Source: Coffea arabica (Eukaryota > Streptophyta > Magnoliopsida > Gentianales > Rubiaceae). Taken from it: 64,000 nt of DNA. Below are positions 22,177-34,014 of this stretch, piece after piece (within the stretch, counting starts at the first letter, position 1; every line of letters starts with the position of its first letter). Position numbers and translations under genes: made by a program. The stretch covers positions 24,994,501 to 25,058,500 of the forward strand of contig NC_092323.1 of NCBI RefSeq assembly GCF_036785885.1, written 5' to 3'. Under the pieces are notes generated by a model. That model saw only the letters and a program-made list of their open reading frames with translations. It searched no databases and was not told the DNA's origin.

Positions 22177-24480
22177 CTTGTGACTCTTGCTGAGTAGTAG
22201 CAAGAATTCCAGCAACAAGGACAACTGCAAGAGGTAGGCCCTTACAGTATCTCGCTATGCGCAGCACAACTTCACTTAATGTTGGAGGACAACCTTCTTT
22301 GGCAAATAGCTTCTTCTGCAGCAATTCCAAACTCTCTTTTATCACTGAGCCAGCGAAGGTGGTGAGGTTTGCTATCAGGTTTAATTTGCAAAGACAAATT
22401 CTGAATTCTGCTGGTGAGTAGCCTGCTTCCATTGCAAACATCTGGCAAGGAGTGTTTCAACATATCCCACCTGTCAGTGTCCCAAACATCATCCAAAACA
22501 ATGAGATACGTATTTCTCTTCAAAAACTAGCGGAGTTTGTCAGCCATATCATCTTCATTCATCTCAAGATACTGGATGGAGTTCCCACCGTCAAAACAAC
22601 ACAATATCTGAACTAACAAACTACGCTTGCTATATCCGTGAGAGACATAACACCAAGCATGAATGTGGAAGTGGAACAATACCAAAGGATCACTGTAAAC
22701 TTTACTGGCTAATGTTGTCTTACCAAGCCCAGACATACCCACAATGGCAACAATATCCAACTGCATTGATCCTCCCACAAGTCTATCAATTATACTTTCT
22801 ACCTCATCATTGAGACCCACCAGAGTTTCGTTCGATACTGAAGCAGTAACTTATGATGGCATGTTAATGGTAGTCTTGGTAACTCCCTGGGTTTCATTAT
22901 CATATCTTATGCTATTATAGATCTCTTCAGCCTCTATCTTCGTATGCTTGATATCTCCAGCAACAGCATCCAAACAAATGTTCATGTTGATCACCAACTA
23001 GTGCAGAGTCAATTTCGAATTCTACACTGTATGCAAGCTTCACAATACGACTACAAAGAGCTTGGAGTTTTTCATTCCGGCTGCGCTGCTCTACAATATT
23101 TCCTAGGAAAGATCTTAAGAATACAAGATCTTCTAGGATTCTGCATAATTGATCATTTGGGAAAGCGATTGAATCAGGTGTAGAGCTTGCTAGTTCCTTG
23201 AGAGTTTCTAGAAGAAAATCAAGAGAGCCAGGCTCGTTAGTCCTAGGGAAACTAAGTGATTATAACGATGGTAGTAGACAAATGTGTCCAACTTCTGCAA
23301 TGATCAACTTGAGCACTTGAACCAAATGAGAAAGCGCCAGATCTGTTGCCTTTAGCAAACCTTCTTTCATTTCATTCACAGAAAAGGGAGAAAATCACAA
23401 TTCCTGCATCAGAGACCACAACTCCAATGAGATCCTTCATCTCATCATTTAGCTCATCAAACTTCTGTTGCTGCCAGCTAAGAAGGATGATCAGGAATCT
23501 TACTCCCACTTGGAGTTTTAGCATTTGTTCCTTCACTGGAACTAGAAAACTGTTATAAGATTCTAATATCTCCATAAGACTATGCAGGAGATAATCAACA
23601 AATTCAGCCAATTGATGCTTATTCTCCTTCATAGCCAAAGTGTAGGACGATCTTGATAACTTGGAAGCTGCCAAGACATGGATATAAGTTTCTTGGACTT
23701 CGGGATCAATGGGATCAATCTTCTTGTGTATCAGTTGAGAAATTTCAGTTTTCATCTCATTGCACAGTTGAAACCAAGATCTACAGATCAGGCTTGCAGC
23801 ATTGACAGCCACAACTTCAACATGAACCAACAGATCTTTTAATTGCACACCCTCAACACCTTGTAATGTTGCAAAGCGAATGAAACTCTTCAAGTGCATT
23901 AGCTTCTCTTGAAGGGTTCGCATTACAACTTTCAGATCTTCATCAAATTTGTAATATGTGCTATAAAGATGATTCAGATTCTCTAAAATGGAATCAATAA
24001 AATCTACAACTAGCTGTAAATCTCCCAGCGAGTAGTAGAGCAACAAATTATGATGGTCAATTCCTTGATATCTGAATCAAAAAACAACCACATATTTTCC
24101 TCGAATCTGGCGAGCTCAGGTCTGATGTCACTATGATCTGATGCACTAGACTGAATATATCTAAAAGAGGCAGAGTCAAGTCCACGTGTTATCCCCCTAA
24201 CCAGTTCTTGAATCCTGAACGAAATACTGCTAAGTCTCGAACTGTCAGATTTAGCATCACCATTTTCCTCCTTATCGTATTCCAAACACATAAACTGATT
24301 GCTCCTCCTCCTCCTACACCTTCTAATATAGAGATCAAAGGTTTTCAATAGACTTATCCCCATCTTCAATTTCCAGATATCAAAATCGAGCTGAAACTTG
24401 AGAGTCTTTTCTATCCAGTCCAGATGATCTAAAGCAGAATCAAAGCGACTAGTGTTACTCACCGAGGAGATTTTCATCAT
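22177..24480 (-). pseudogene. NLR gene B, 5' half
   Basis: Minus-strand N-terminal half of an R1-type NLR. It starts at an ATG-ATG equivalent to genes A and C (24480) and ends at the inversion breakpoint just after the GLPL motif. Readable in shifting frames: R1-type N-terminus (24480-24010, then 24046-23372 after a frameshift), P-loop GMSGLGKTT (within 22820-22527), kinase-2 YLIVLDDVW (within 22523-22272) and GLPLA (within 22441-22112). There are at least four frame changes plus an in-frame stop at 22524-22526. A 13-bp deletion relative to gene C lies beside the breakpoint. P-loop Pro is Ser here. Non-functional. Confidence 0.92.
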
Positions 24481-26257
24481 GGTACCTGCTTTTCACTTTG
24501 ATATCAGATTTCTTTCTGTTTAGCTATTGATATTCAAGATCTACAACTTTCTTATCATCCAACAATGATATTAACACATTGCTGTCAAGAGTCGAGACTC
24601 TCAATTTTTGAGGATACGATGCATATTGAGTTAATCAATATTATAAATTTTGATTAACAAATGTTTAAAAAATTAGGGATGTATTCAGCTAAGGAGCTGA
24701 AGGCTTTCTTAAGTTGCAAATACGCAACAAATACCTTTTACCACAACCTTTTTAATAGAGGAAATTTGAACGAGCAATTCAAAGAGTATAATGCATTTCA
24801 AGATGGGGAAATTGCCATTAGCAATCATATTATTGCCAATATTTTTTTTTTAACGGATAAGAGAAAGAGAGAAAGAAAATCAATCTGCAGCACTACAATA
24901 TTCGATCAAATTAAAATATTCAATCAATGTGCATCACAAAAAATGAATAAAACCAGATTAATTATCAATCAGATTAGCCGCACTGGGGTTCCCACCAGAT
25001 TAGTCTTGTGGAAGAACATATGTTTGTAGTCCAAAAAATATATATATATCAAAAGGGATTCCAAAGAAAAAATAAAAATCCATCCATCCAGCTATTAGTA
25101 ACAGATGTTTTCATTCTCTTTCTTTTTTTGTTTTCCCTGTCTTCAAAAAACAAAATATATTTCAAAAACTAAGAAACTGACAAATAAATAAATAACCAAT
25201 GATGATTCCTTTATTCTCCACCTCTTTCATTCCCTTGTTTATATTTTTCTTCAAGATACAGAATATATAAACAGCAGAGGAAATGGAACAATTAATCAAC
25301 TTATTATTTTTTTTCCTCCTTCCTTTTGAAACTTCATCAAGGAAAGATCGTGCCAACGGGCATATGCTTTGGCGGGCCTAAGGATATAAAGTGGAGAAGA
25401 CTAAAATTATTGGACACTTCAATTTGTAACAAGCATGCTACTCTATGAGGAGGCTTAGACTTGTTTTTCGTCTGACCTGTTGAATTTCTATATCCTCACA
25501 GAATGAATTTCTATATCCTAACAGAATAATAAAAAGGGGGAGTTGGAGTTACGGGTAAATAGGATTTTTATTTGTTATATTAAGGATAGACATGTGCTTA
25601 AAAAAAGGAAAAACATCAAAAGTATAATTGCAACTTAAAGTGTGAAATTGAAGTGAAAAAAAAAACCATAAATGACCTTATTTGTTAGCTGGCGGACAAA
25701 GTGAGGAAACAACCATAAATAAAGAGGAAAGCTTTTTTTTTTTCATTTTTCTTTATAGCAAGGGAAGTCGGAAAGGGTGAGATTTAAGAATGTAAGAGGA
25801 AAGAAGGAATTAGAATCCAAGACTTCTAAATTTTGGAATCTCAACCTTAACCACTAAAACAAAGGCCTTCTCAACAAAAAGAGGAGAGCTTCAGGTGTGA
25901 GCATAAGAGAAATTGTCACGTTGAATATTGTCTACAACAATTAAGTGGTGAAGATCAATTTATCAACAACAAGTTGCAATAACTTTTTTAGAGCTTATAT
26001 CTAGTTAGCTAGTTATATATTTACATATATAAGTATGGTTTGATTAATTGATGCCCAATGTATATTCGTTAAATGAGTTTCATGTGTTACTTTTTTAAAA
26101 AAGTGTAATTAAGTTGAATAAGTATCTAACTATACAGTACAATTAATTATGATTGTATATTCACATGCTAAATTAAATGTAATTTAGGTTTTATTAACAA
26201 GTGCACATGCCCGGAAGAAAATTTCATATAACCATATATAATCCGAACTTCAAATTT
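24481..26257 (-). repeat. upstream flank of gene B, interrupted and shared with other copies
   Basis: Bases 24481-24604 match the gene A promoter. Homology resumes at 25361-25490, so about 760 bp intervenes. That interval (24605-25360) has relatives at 47320-47650, 43470-43570, 26900-27005 and 29035-29165. Bases 25568-25710 match 45283-45425 upstream of gene C, where this copy has an extra ~150 bp at 25725-25875. No gene is supported. Frames such as 24661-25029 fall in repeated non-coding DNA. Confidence 0.6.
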
Positions 26258-26310
26258 CTACAAACTTTCTTATGATCTAACAATGGTAACACATCACCAT
26301 CAAGACTTCC
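26258..26310 (-). repeat. orphan NLR promoter block
   Basis: Matches the gene A upstream segment at 6645-6700 (CTACAA..TTTCTTATGATCTAACAA and TCAAGA motifs), but there is no NLR sequence below it. Its continuation (26633-26800) matches the GGCGGGCCTAAGGAT block upstream of gene B. Confidence 0.5.
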
Positions 26311-26379
26311 TTTTTTTTCTTTTGGCGTACTCATTTCGGCAAGACTTTTTTATTTTACTTTTTACATATGGTTAGGAAA

Positions 26380-26622
26380 GGAAATGGGGCAGGAACCGTT
26401 CTTGAAGGTTCACGGCCACGATGTGGCCTCAAAAATTTGTGCGGCTCAAATTACAGCATGTAACTCGATTTTCACGTCATGTGTGGGGCCTACAAAAATT
26501 TGTTCTAAAGTTACTCCGTGTGTAAAGAAAATTACGCGACGTGCAAAAAATGTTACGCGCTGTTGGAAAATGCACAAACCGTCACAAAAGGTTGCACCTG
26601 CAACTGTTTGTGCCCCTTATCC
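26380..26622. mobile_element. 243-bp MITE, MULE-type (10-bp TSD)
   Basis: Ends GGAAATGGGGCA and TGCCCCTTATCC are inverted repeats with a few mismatches. The element is flanked by a perfect 10-bp direct repeat, GGTTAGGAAA, at 26370-26379 and 26623-26632. It is more GC-rich than its surroundings and holds several ACG/CGT-rich palindromes. It sits inside the orphan NLR flank. The frame 26384-26731 overlaps it and is not a gene. Confidence 0.85.
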
Positions 26623-26632
26623 GGTTAGGAAA

Positions 26633-28414
26633 TGGCAGCATGACAGTAACAATATCGCAAGACTTTTCCTTTTTCCACTTAAAACTTCATCAAGGGAAGA
26701 TGGTGCCGGTGACTCCGTACAATACAAATGAGCCTCCGCCATAAAATTTGGCGGGCCTAAGGATCAAAATTGGGTAGAAGACTGGTAGAATGCTACTACT
26801 GCCACGCAACCCAATAGAAAAAGTTCCCAGCGAATAGTCTTTAAGGAGTAACAAATGTTTTAAGTTAAAAAAAAAAAAAAAAAAAAGGTCAAACGGGATT
26901 CCAAAGAAAAACAAGAAACCATCTATCCAGCTATTAGTAACTGATGTTTTCATTCATTTTCTTATTTTTATTCCTGCCTTCAAAAAATAAATATATTTCA
27001 AAGAATATTACTAATATGACTTAAGGGTCATAGCGTATTATTAATTTCTTAATCGGTTAATATGGGAAAGTAGTTCTGGAATCAATCACGCAACCAAACT
27101 TTTTTAGACATTGGATACGAACTCCTTTTTTTTTTTTTTTTGCTGTTATATATTTCATATTAATTGTTTAAAAAGAAAAGAAAAGCTACGAGATGCAACA
27201 TCAAGGTGTTTATTTAACGAAACTGATTGGGGAAGATTGCAATCATCACTGCAACAAGAAAGAACTACAGGGATTCCTGCGTGCAATTTTGACTTGAAGA
27301 TAGTAGACTTGCTATGAAAGATGAAAATCAATCCTACCAGTGGATGTAAATTTCTTTTTCATCCTTTGTGATAAATCTATGTGAGGTAAGTTATTATGTG
27401 CATGTCATTACAATTGAATTGATGAAGGTCAATTTGAAAGTTAATTTGGCAGAGCAATGAAGAGATTATAGAATTTAATTATTATGAGATTTTTATGCAA
27501 TTATCTAATTTTGACATTTTTTTTATCTGATATGTTACTCTATCAAGGTGTTGAACTTCTTAAAGTAATCTAAAATTGACTATTCTTTGGCCAAAACTAT
27601 TCCCCAAGTCATTATTATAGATATTTAGCAATACAATTATCAAATTTCTCTACTGGATAGTGTTTTAAGTTGTTGGGAATGATCATTCAGGTCAATCTGA
27701 TTAACCAGAGGTTTAAGTGGTGTGTCTAAAGTTAGTTATGAAGTGTCAAATTCATGCCCTAATGAAGGCATAGAAAGATGAATGGCGATGTGTCATATGA
27801 AGATGAATACATTCTCTCAGCAAATTTCTAATAAAAAAAAAATTACAATGTCTAATTGTAATTCAAAGTAATTCCTGTTATTTCACTATCATTAACACCT
27901 AATTTTATTTTATTAAAAAATAATTGGTAACTTGGAAGAATTACAAATGAAGCTAATACCTTTTGGAATATTTTCTGTTTAATAATCTTGAAAGTAAATA
28001 ATTGCATGCATTTTATTAAATAAAATGAACGATATTTTAAGAATAATAATTACATGCTCAACTGTATTTTGGCTTAATGGGATCAAAATCACGGTATCGT
28101 AAGTCCAAAACTAACTCTTCAAAAGAATAAGAAACACAATTCCAAAATCAAATAAAATGAGGAGCTAATATTTAATTAAGGAAACCAAAAGAAGCTAGAA
28201 AAAAAATATGAAGCACATTGGTTAAAGTTTTCCTTTGAGTTCTTATTACATGCTTTAATTAGAAAATCTACACATTGATTACTAAATTTACCGCGTCAGG
28301 ATGCTCGTGTAATTTGACTTACTCTAGGTGCAAATCTAAAGGAGTTTCAATTGTAGATTTTCTGCTTTTAATGAATACCAGTCTGTACCAAAATGATAGT
28401 AACTTTATTTGGAG
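26633..28414. repeat. NLR flank copies, then unassigned spacer
   Basis: Bases 26640-26800 and 26900-27005 are copies of 25330-25440 and 25064-25165, in changed order. From about 27010 to 28414 there is AT-rich DNA with no recognised content. The next copy of the flank continues only at 29035, so about 2 kb here may be inserted DNA. Confidence 0.45.
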
Positions 28415-28650
28415 AAACATTGGATCTCCTGTTTTTGGAGTGTTTTTCAAAAACTAGTTTTTTAAATACAATAAAAGTTTCAACAAAGTACTCTAAAAGA
28501 TAATCTAAAAATCAGTTTAAATTTTTTTAAAATTTTACCAAATATCTCATAATAAAGTGTCAATAAAAAATATTTCAAAATATACTCTAAAAACTCTACT
28601 ACAGCAAAGTTTTTCAAAAACACCCCAAAAAACAGCTAATCCAAACGGAG
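28415..28650. mobile_element. MITE-like element with terminal inverted repeats
   Basis: Left end TTGGATCTCCTGTTTTTGGA followed by GTGTTTTTCAAAAACT. The right end, read on the other strand, is GTTTGGATTAGCTG followed by TTTTTTGGGGTGTTTTTG. These are clear terminal inverted repeats around an AT-rich centre, and similar ends are widespread in dicot genomes. The target duplication was not resolved. Confidence 0.6.
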
Positions 28651-29189
28651 GAATTATTGCATCATTAACTATTAATAGCACCCATGAGTATGCTTATATA
28701 AGTATTTAGCCTCCAACTGAGAAGGAGTACTAAGAAAAACAATGAAGGTAAAAAGTTTAGAAGTTTTTTTTTTTTTTTATATAAGTACTTTTACTATTAT
28801 TACTCACGTGGTCTGATTAAATAGTCTCTGAAATCAACGACGGTAAAAAGTTTAGAAGTTTAGCAAAGTTAAGAGTATGTTTTCTGACTTCAAAATGAAT
28901 CAACTCATCCGATGATTCCCTCAACTAAGTTAGACATAATTTAGAATAGTTAAACCATTAAAGCTACAAGGGAGGTATCAAACAACTAAGAGACTGAAAA
29001 AATAAGTAAAAACCCAAGCATGCATAAGGTATCAAACAACCGAGAAACTGATTTTGTTCTCCACCTCTTTCTTTCATTCGCTTGTTTATTTTTTCCCTTC
29101 AACATACAGAATATATAAACAGCAGAGGATATGGACAACTAATCAACTTATTCTGTTTTTTTTTTTTTCCTTTTTCAATTTCCTTGAAT
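28651..29189. other. spacer including an NLR flank fragment
   Basis: Bases 29035-29165 match 25168-25345 (TCTCCACCTCTTTC and ACAGAATATATAAACAGCAG motifs). The rest is AT-rich with a repeated GTAAAAAGTTTAGAAGTTT at about 28748 and 28843. No gene. Confidence 0.4.
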
Positions 29190-29710
29190 TTAAAAATTCC
29201 TGTTGTTGATGTCTGATAAGCACTCTATTTGAAAAAATTGACTTCAGAAGCTCCGGCGACCGGCAGGCACCAGTTTCGCCGCCTCCTCTATAAACCGCTT
29301 CTTGCTCCACTCCTGTAGTTGAATCTCGGCAAATTTATCAAAATAAATGCAAATTTTTCGTGGGATTTCTTTGAAAAGTAGACCACAATGCAAGCAGATT
29401 TGTGAGAGTCACTACTGGATGTCTGAGATGAGATAGTTTTGTGAGAGTCACTTTCTTGCCCACAAAACAAAAGTTGTTTTGTGAAGAATAATGCTTTTCA
29501 CTTTTCTTGCCCCAAGAAGAAGACGCTTTCCACATTTCACACCAGGTGGTGCTTTTCAACAAAATTTTGTCGCACTTTAATAATTTTTGTGGGCCTCAAT
29601 AATAATTAGTGCTAGTTGGGTGGAACCTTCACAATTTTAAAGTTTTTTTTTCAATTTCTTATTTAAAAAAAAATTCAATTGAGAAGATCTCCATAACGAT
29701 TTTTTTTTTT
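29190..29710. repeat. duplicated block, copy 2 (partner at 7938-9330)
   Basis: Directly repeated partner of the block upstream of gene A, without the ~800 bp seen there. It supports duplication of a unit larger than the NLR coding region. Confidence 0.7.
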
Positions 29711-31296
29711 TTTGCAATGGATTATAATAGCGTCATGCTAAAAGTTATATATATAGATATATATATATTGTAAATAATGAAATTTTAATTTATTTTAAAA
29801 AATTACCATTGATTTATAAATTATTTTTATTGCTTATTTTTATTCAATCAGATATTATCATATTTCATGTACACGTGGAAATTTGGTTGTTGAATAACCA
29901 ATTATATCTCTCCATATGTCAAGCTGAGTTGTGTCGGCCAATTAAAAATGCTGAAATGTCTAAACCAATCAAACTATGCCATGTCACATATCTCCATGAC
30001 TAGGCAATTTATGGATAAATATTTAGATATTTATTTCTTTATCAAGAAGGTAATTGAAATTGTGCCATGTCGCATTATCTCTTAATTAATGCATATACAA
30101 TAAATAGATAACATTCAAAGTGATGCAGCCCTTATATGACTGCATATCCTGCAAAACAAGTAAAGTTGTGTATATTTTTTCAACCTCTACACCATTCTAC
30201 AGTTATAAACAGGGTCTCTCTTCGATCGTTTATCATTCACTAAAACAAGATATTGGATCGAATTTTCTCGAAGCCATTGGAGCCCTATCAATCCAATTTT
30301 CTAGTGGCTCAAAATGTTCCAGACTTATTAATCCAATTGGAGGCCCCAAATGTAACTGGGCCTGATATCAGGCCCATAGACCAATATCTATTATCATCGA
30401 AGACTTAAGTCGAACAAGTAAAGCTTGTTAGAACAGAAGTCTTAAACCAGAGACCCAGAACTATTACGCAGGTTGTATTGACCTGACCTATCATTGTGGT
30501 GATACTTGATATAACGTCATTGATAAAGTTAATCTTCAATTTCTAAAACACTAGAAAGAATTTATTGGGGCTCAACGAGATTGGTTCTCTAATTGTAATT
30601 ATGCAAAATCTCGGAGGATAAAAGGGAGAATTCTGACAATTGTACTTTGCAATGCTAGTCTCAAATCCTCCTACCATGACCACTCAAGTGCATTTCAGAT
30701 CGTTCCGATCTCCTCAATTGAACTAAACAGAATACAATATTCTATTTCCTACAAGAAGCGCTATTCACTGCCGGACATCAAGATCAAACACCACCTCTAC
30801 AAGAAGCGAAAGCAGGGGAAGAGGATTAAGTTCAGTTGTGGCTGTTACTTGATGTACCAAAATGAATGCCACAACAGGCACTATGTTCTCAGCATTAATG
30901 CAATAAGGAAATTATTCTTGGGAGTTTCAGAAGGTTTTCATCCATTTCGCGGCATATCAAAACATAGCAACCAATTGGTCAGTGTCAATACATGCAAATT
31001 ACAACCTCCGTGAGAAGCTCCGACTCAACATCATGTGGGCAAAGCAGAGGATCCGGACTTCCTAGAAATTGAAGGACATGCATCCCAACAAGATTAACAG
31101 TAGAGTCCGCACACTTGTTATGAAACAATTCAATAGTTATGCTGATATCAATCCAATTAATCTTGAATTACCACTCAGCTCATTATCATCTTTATGGATT
31201 AACGGTAAAGATGTATATTTAAATATTGAATTGCCACGTGGCAATTTTACATCAGATCCCCGTATACATATGAGCATACTACATTAATCTCCTAAT
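29711..31296. other. spacer of unknown origin
   Basis: AT-rich to 30.1 kb, then sequence of more gene-like composition. Plus frames at 30740-31010 and 31069-31287 (72 codons) resemble nothing known to me and lack supporting context. A retroelement leader or a decayed gene is possible. Confidence 0.3.
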
Positions 31297-31593
31297 CTAC
31301 GGGTCCCCAGCATATCTACTACTTGTAGGTCCTACTTTTTTCACCAAAACAGGAATACACGTGTCAACAGCATGCTCAATTTCTCCACACCGAGTTGATC
31401 CATCTTCTTTCTCTCTGGCTTTGACCAGGGTCTCCTTCAGATTCTGAGCTACTCTGAACAGCAAATCGAGCTCTGCAATGAATCTACGTGTGCTAGGATT
31501 CAGAGTTGCATGCATTCCTAAGAAAATGACCTATTCCATACCACAATCCTTGACTATCCGAAACAATCGTTCTAAATCTTTCCTATTAGCCAT
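31297..31593 (-). pseudogene. unrecognised short gene-like frame with one in-frame stop
   Basis: From ATG at 31593 the minus strand encodes 98 codons in one frame, interrupted by a single TAG at codon 21. A second ATG at 31515 gives 72 codons. A TATAAATA sequence lies about 35 bp upstream on the minus strand (around 31625-31632). The composition is protein-like (charged, few low-complexity stretches), but I recognise no domain. It may be a decayed small gene, an exon of a larger one, or chance. Confidence 0.25.
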
Positions 31594-32511
31594 TTTTCTG
31601 ACGGAACACTTGCATTCATCACCGTATATTTATACTCCTCCCAAACGCATCATATCTAATACTCTCCTGTGAGCCAAGCATCTTGGACGAGGAAGCATCT
31701 AAAACACGTGACATTTCATGTTAATGTCCAAATTCAAATACATTTTCTCTCTCTTCTCCTTTTACATCATATTTAGAAAAGTGCTATAATAATTATTTCA
31801 TATAATATTTCAAGTAATTTCTATCCCAATATATATATTATTCATGAGCAAGGCATATGGGCAAAGGAATACTAATCTCTAACACGATAAAATAAATGCA
31901 AAAGTTATAGTTAAGCTTGTTAGAAATGTTAGCTGGGAAGGATCCTTTCCCATGTGGCTTCATGAGAGTGCACAGACCGATCATTCGGGTAGTTATCCTT
32001 TTGTAACTAATCTTGTATTATCAAGCTGGAAATGAAATATAATTGCTTTGGACAAAAACAAAAAAAATTGACCGTATGAGTTTTTGTGGAGAATTTTGGT
32101 AAAGTTATGAAGACTCTAGAGAAAGAGATAAAGAAAAAGGTGAAGAAAAAAAAGTAGAGAGGTGGACAATGTACAAAGTTTCCAACATATTGTACACTGT
32201 ATATTTATCATTATAAAGTAGTTTGTACAAATTGTAAATAAAAAGCATCATGTAGGTGAATGTTGTTTTGGAAGTCTTATATGAAATTATATTCATGTAA
32301 TAAATAGAAACTAACAAGAAAAACCTATTTAACATAAACAAAATCCTTCTTATCCTACTTGAATCTCCCTCATGTATTCCAAGTATAAGACCCTAGACAG
32401 ACATACTAACCAATTCAATTTAGGGTATAGTTTTTCCTTTCGAGATCAAACTTGCAGTGACACTTTCCACTTGATTACAAATTTACAACAGTCATTTCCG
32501 CTTGATTAAGA
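31594..32511. other. spacer
   Basis: AT-rich with short open frames only. Nothing recognised. Confidence 0.4.
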
Positions 32512-32865
32512 GCAAATGAAACTTTTACTGCTCTTCTTCAGGAGTTTGAGCTACCAGCAAAACTTCTTCTCCTTGATGCAATTGAAGTAGGCTTCATCAG
32601 GGAGCAACAATGCCTACTAGTGCATATTGTAAAGCAAAAAATATAACGTTTGAGATGATGAGCAAGCCAATGAGGTACGATAGTAGAATCAAGGGATTCT
32701 CTGTCAAGAACAAGATCAAAAACAAGAAGAGCAAGGAAAAGCTCACGCAAAGTCTCAAGTGAGTGATATAACACCGGATGATCCATCCACTGGAAAGATT
32801 CAATTCAAGATATTTGCCAGCATCATATCACTTTCCCAGTGGAGGCATTAGCTGCAGGCCAGTAA
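32512..32865 (+). pseudogene. DUF538 pseudogene
   Basis: The first segment (32512-32646) reads LLQEFELPAKLLLLDAIEVG and ends at TAA. In other frames, the continuation gives phrases typical of the rest of the domain: a YDSRIKGF-like strand, DDPSTGKIQFKI, and the C-terminal HHITFPVEALAAGQ, ending at TAA (32863-32865). DUF538 proteins are small plant proteins of uncertain role. The signal-peptide region and start are missing, an in-frame TGA lies just upstream, and there are at least two frameshifts. It is a relic of the same family as 18381-18505. Confidence 0.75.
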
Positions 32866-33301
32866 TGCAAGAAGACTATTAGTTATCAATGCATGATCTT
32901 GTACTTTGAGGTTTTATAGTACTCTGCTGTATTAGGTAAAAAAAAAAAAAAGCTCGTAGAAGGAAAAAGTAGAGAATTGGAGCGTCCATACCTGATAGTT
33001 ACAGGCAAAAACATTCTAGTAAAGTTCCAATAGCTGTTTAAACCTCAGAAGCTCTTTCTTGTGTGACCTGCAAAAAAGGATGACAAATTTTATGTATATG
33101 CTGGTTTTCAGCTTAGCTAGTTGGAGCAAAAGAAAAGCGAGGCAATGGAACAGAAGACAAAAGTCGACAATAATCTTAAATTGGGCAAAACAGCAATGTT
33201 ATTTGGTACATCACAAAGCTAAATCAAGCCAAATCGGACCATCTGCTCTTGGGTTTCATCATCAAAAGATGGGCGCAGTCCTTTGTGGTGTTTCCAAAAT
33301 G
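32866..33301. other. spacer ending at a retrotransposon target site
   Basis: No gene. The last five bases, AAATG (33297-33301), are the left copy of the target duplication of the next element. Confidence 0.5.
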
Positions 33302-34014
33302 TGTTGGATATTTTAATAAAAAATTAATATCACATATTTATTTTGAATTCAAATTAAATAAATTACAAATTCTTTAAATAAATTTTCAGTTACAAATTGA
33401 AACATTTAAATGTATAACTTATGAGATTTATGTCATGTTTTTGTAACTTATGTAATGATTAGGTTTTATGAATTCTTTTAGTAATTTTTTACCGTTATAC
33501 AATGAATCTAGACTTTTCAATTTGTAACTGAAATATGAGGTGAAATTCCTATTAATGTTGGTATTTTAATATTCCTAGTTTCTTAGCTTATATCTATAAG
33601 GTATCTATCAACCAAACCTCATATACATGCTTTGATATCTCTATACTACCTTCTATTTTTCTTCCATTACTATCAGCGTTTATAGGGCAAAGATCAGTGT
33701 TAGTGTGAGGTTTCTGTCTTATTCCAATAGTGTAGATTGGAGTAGACTACAGTGTGCAAAAGACTGGGCTGTTGTATCCTGGAGGCGACGTGCTGAGACC
33801 TACTACACCGGAGAATACTCCGTAGGGGCGCGAATCGCCTTAAAGAGAGCCACCTAGTCTGCGCCTCAACCCATGCCAAATCAACATTTTTATGGTACAA
33901 ATTATTTTCATTTTTAATGCAAGATTAAGGTATGAATTTTTGTTAATTTATTTGTTAAATTTTATTAGAGAAATTATTGTGACTTGTATGATTTATTTTG
34001 GTCTAGAACCAACA
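33302..34014 (+). repeat. 5' LTR of the 3.9 kb element
   Basis: 713 bp, TGTTGGATATT to AGAACCAACA. Pairs with 36493-37201. Confidence 0.9.

Larger units (their letters stand above)
18857..22183. other. inverted segment that split NLR gene B
   Basis: Turning this ~3.3 kb around would place the 3' half of gene B directly after its 5' half on the minus strand. Both junctions carry the same 7 bp in inverted orientation: TCACAAG at 18857-18863 and CTTGTGA at 22177-22183. In the paralogues the corresponding bases are TCGCAAG. The two halves therefore meet without loss, the 7 bp being shared or duplicated. Confidence 0.8.

Noticed and set aside
26384..26731. 115-codon plus frame
   Set aside because: Mostly MITE sequence (26380-26622) running into repeated NLR flank; no protein family resemblance.
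33700..33900. Minus frame repeated at 36887-37087 as a conserved small protein
   Set aside because: The two near-identical frames are the same stretch of the two LTRs of one element, so their similarity reflects recent duplication and not selection.
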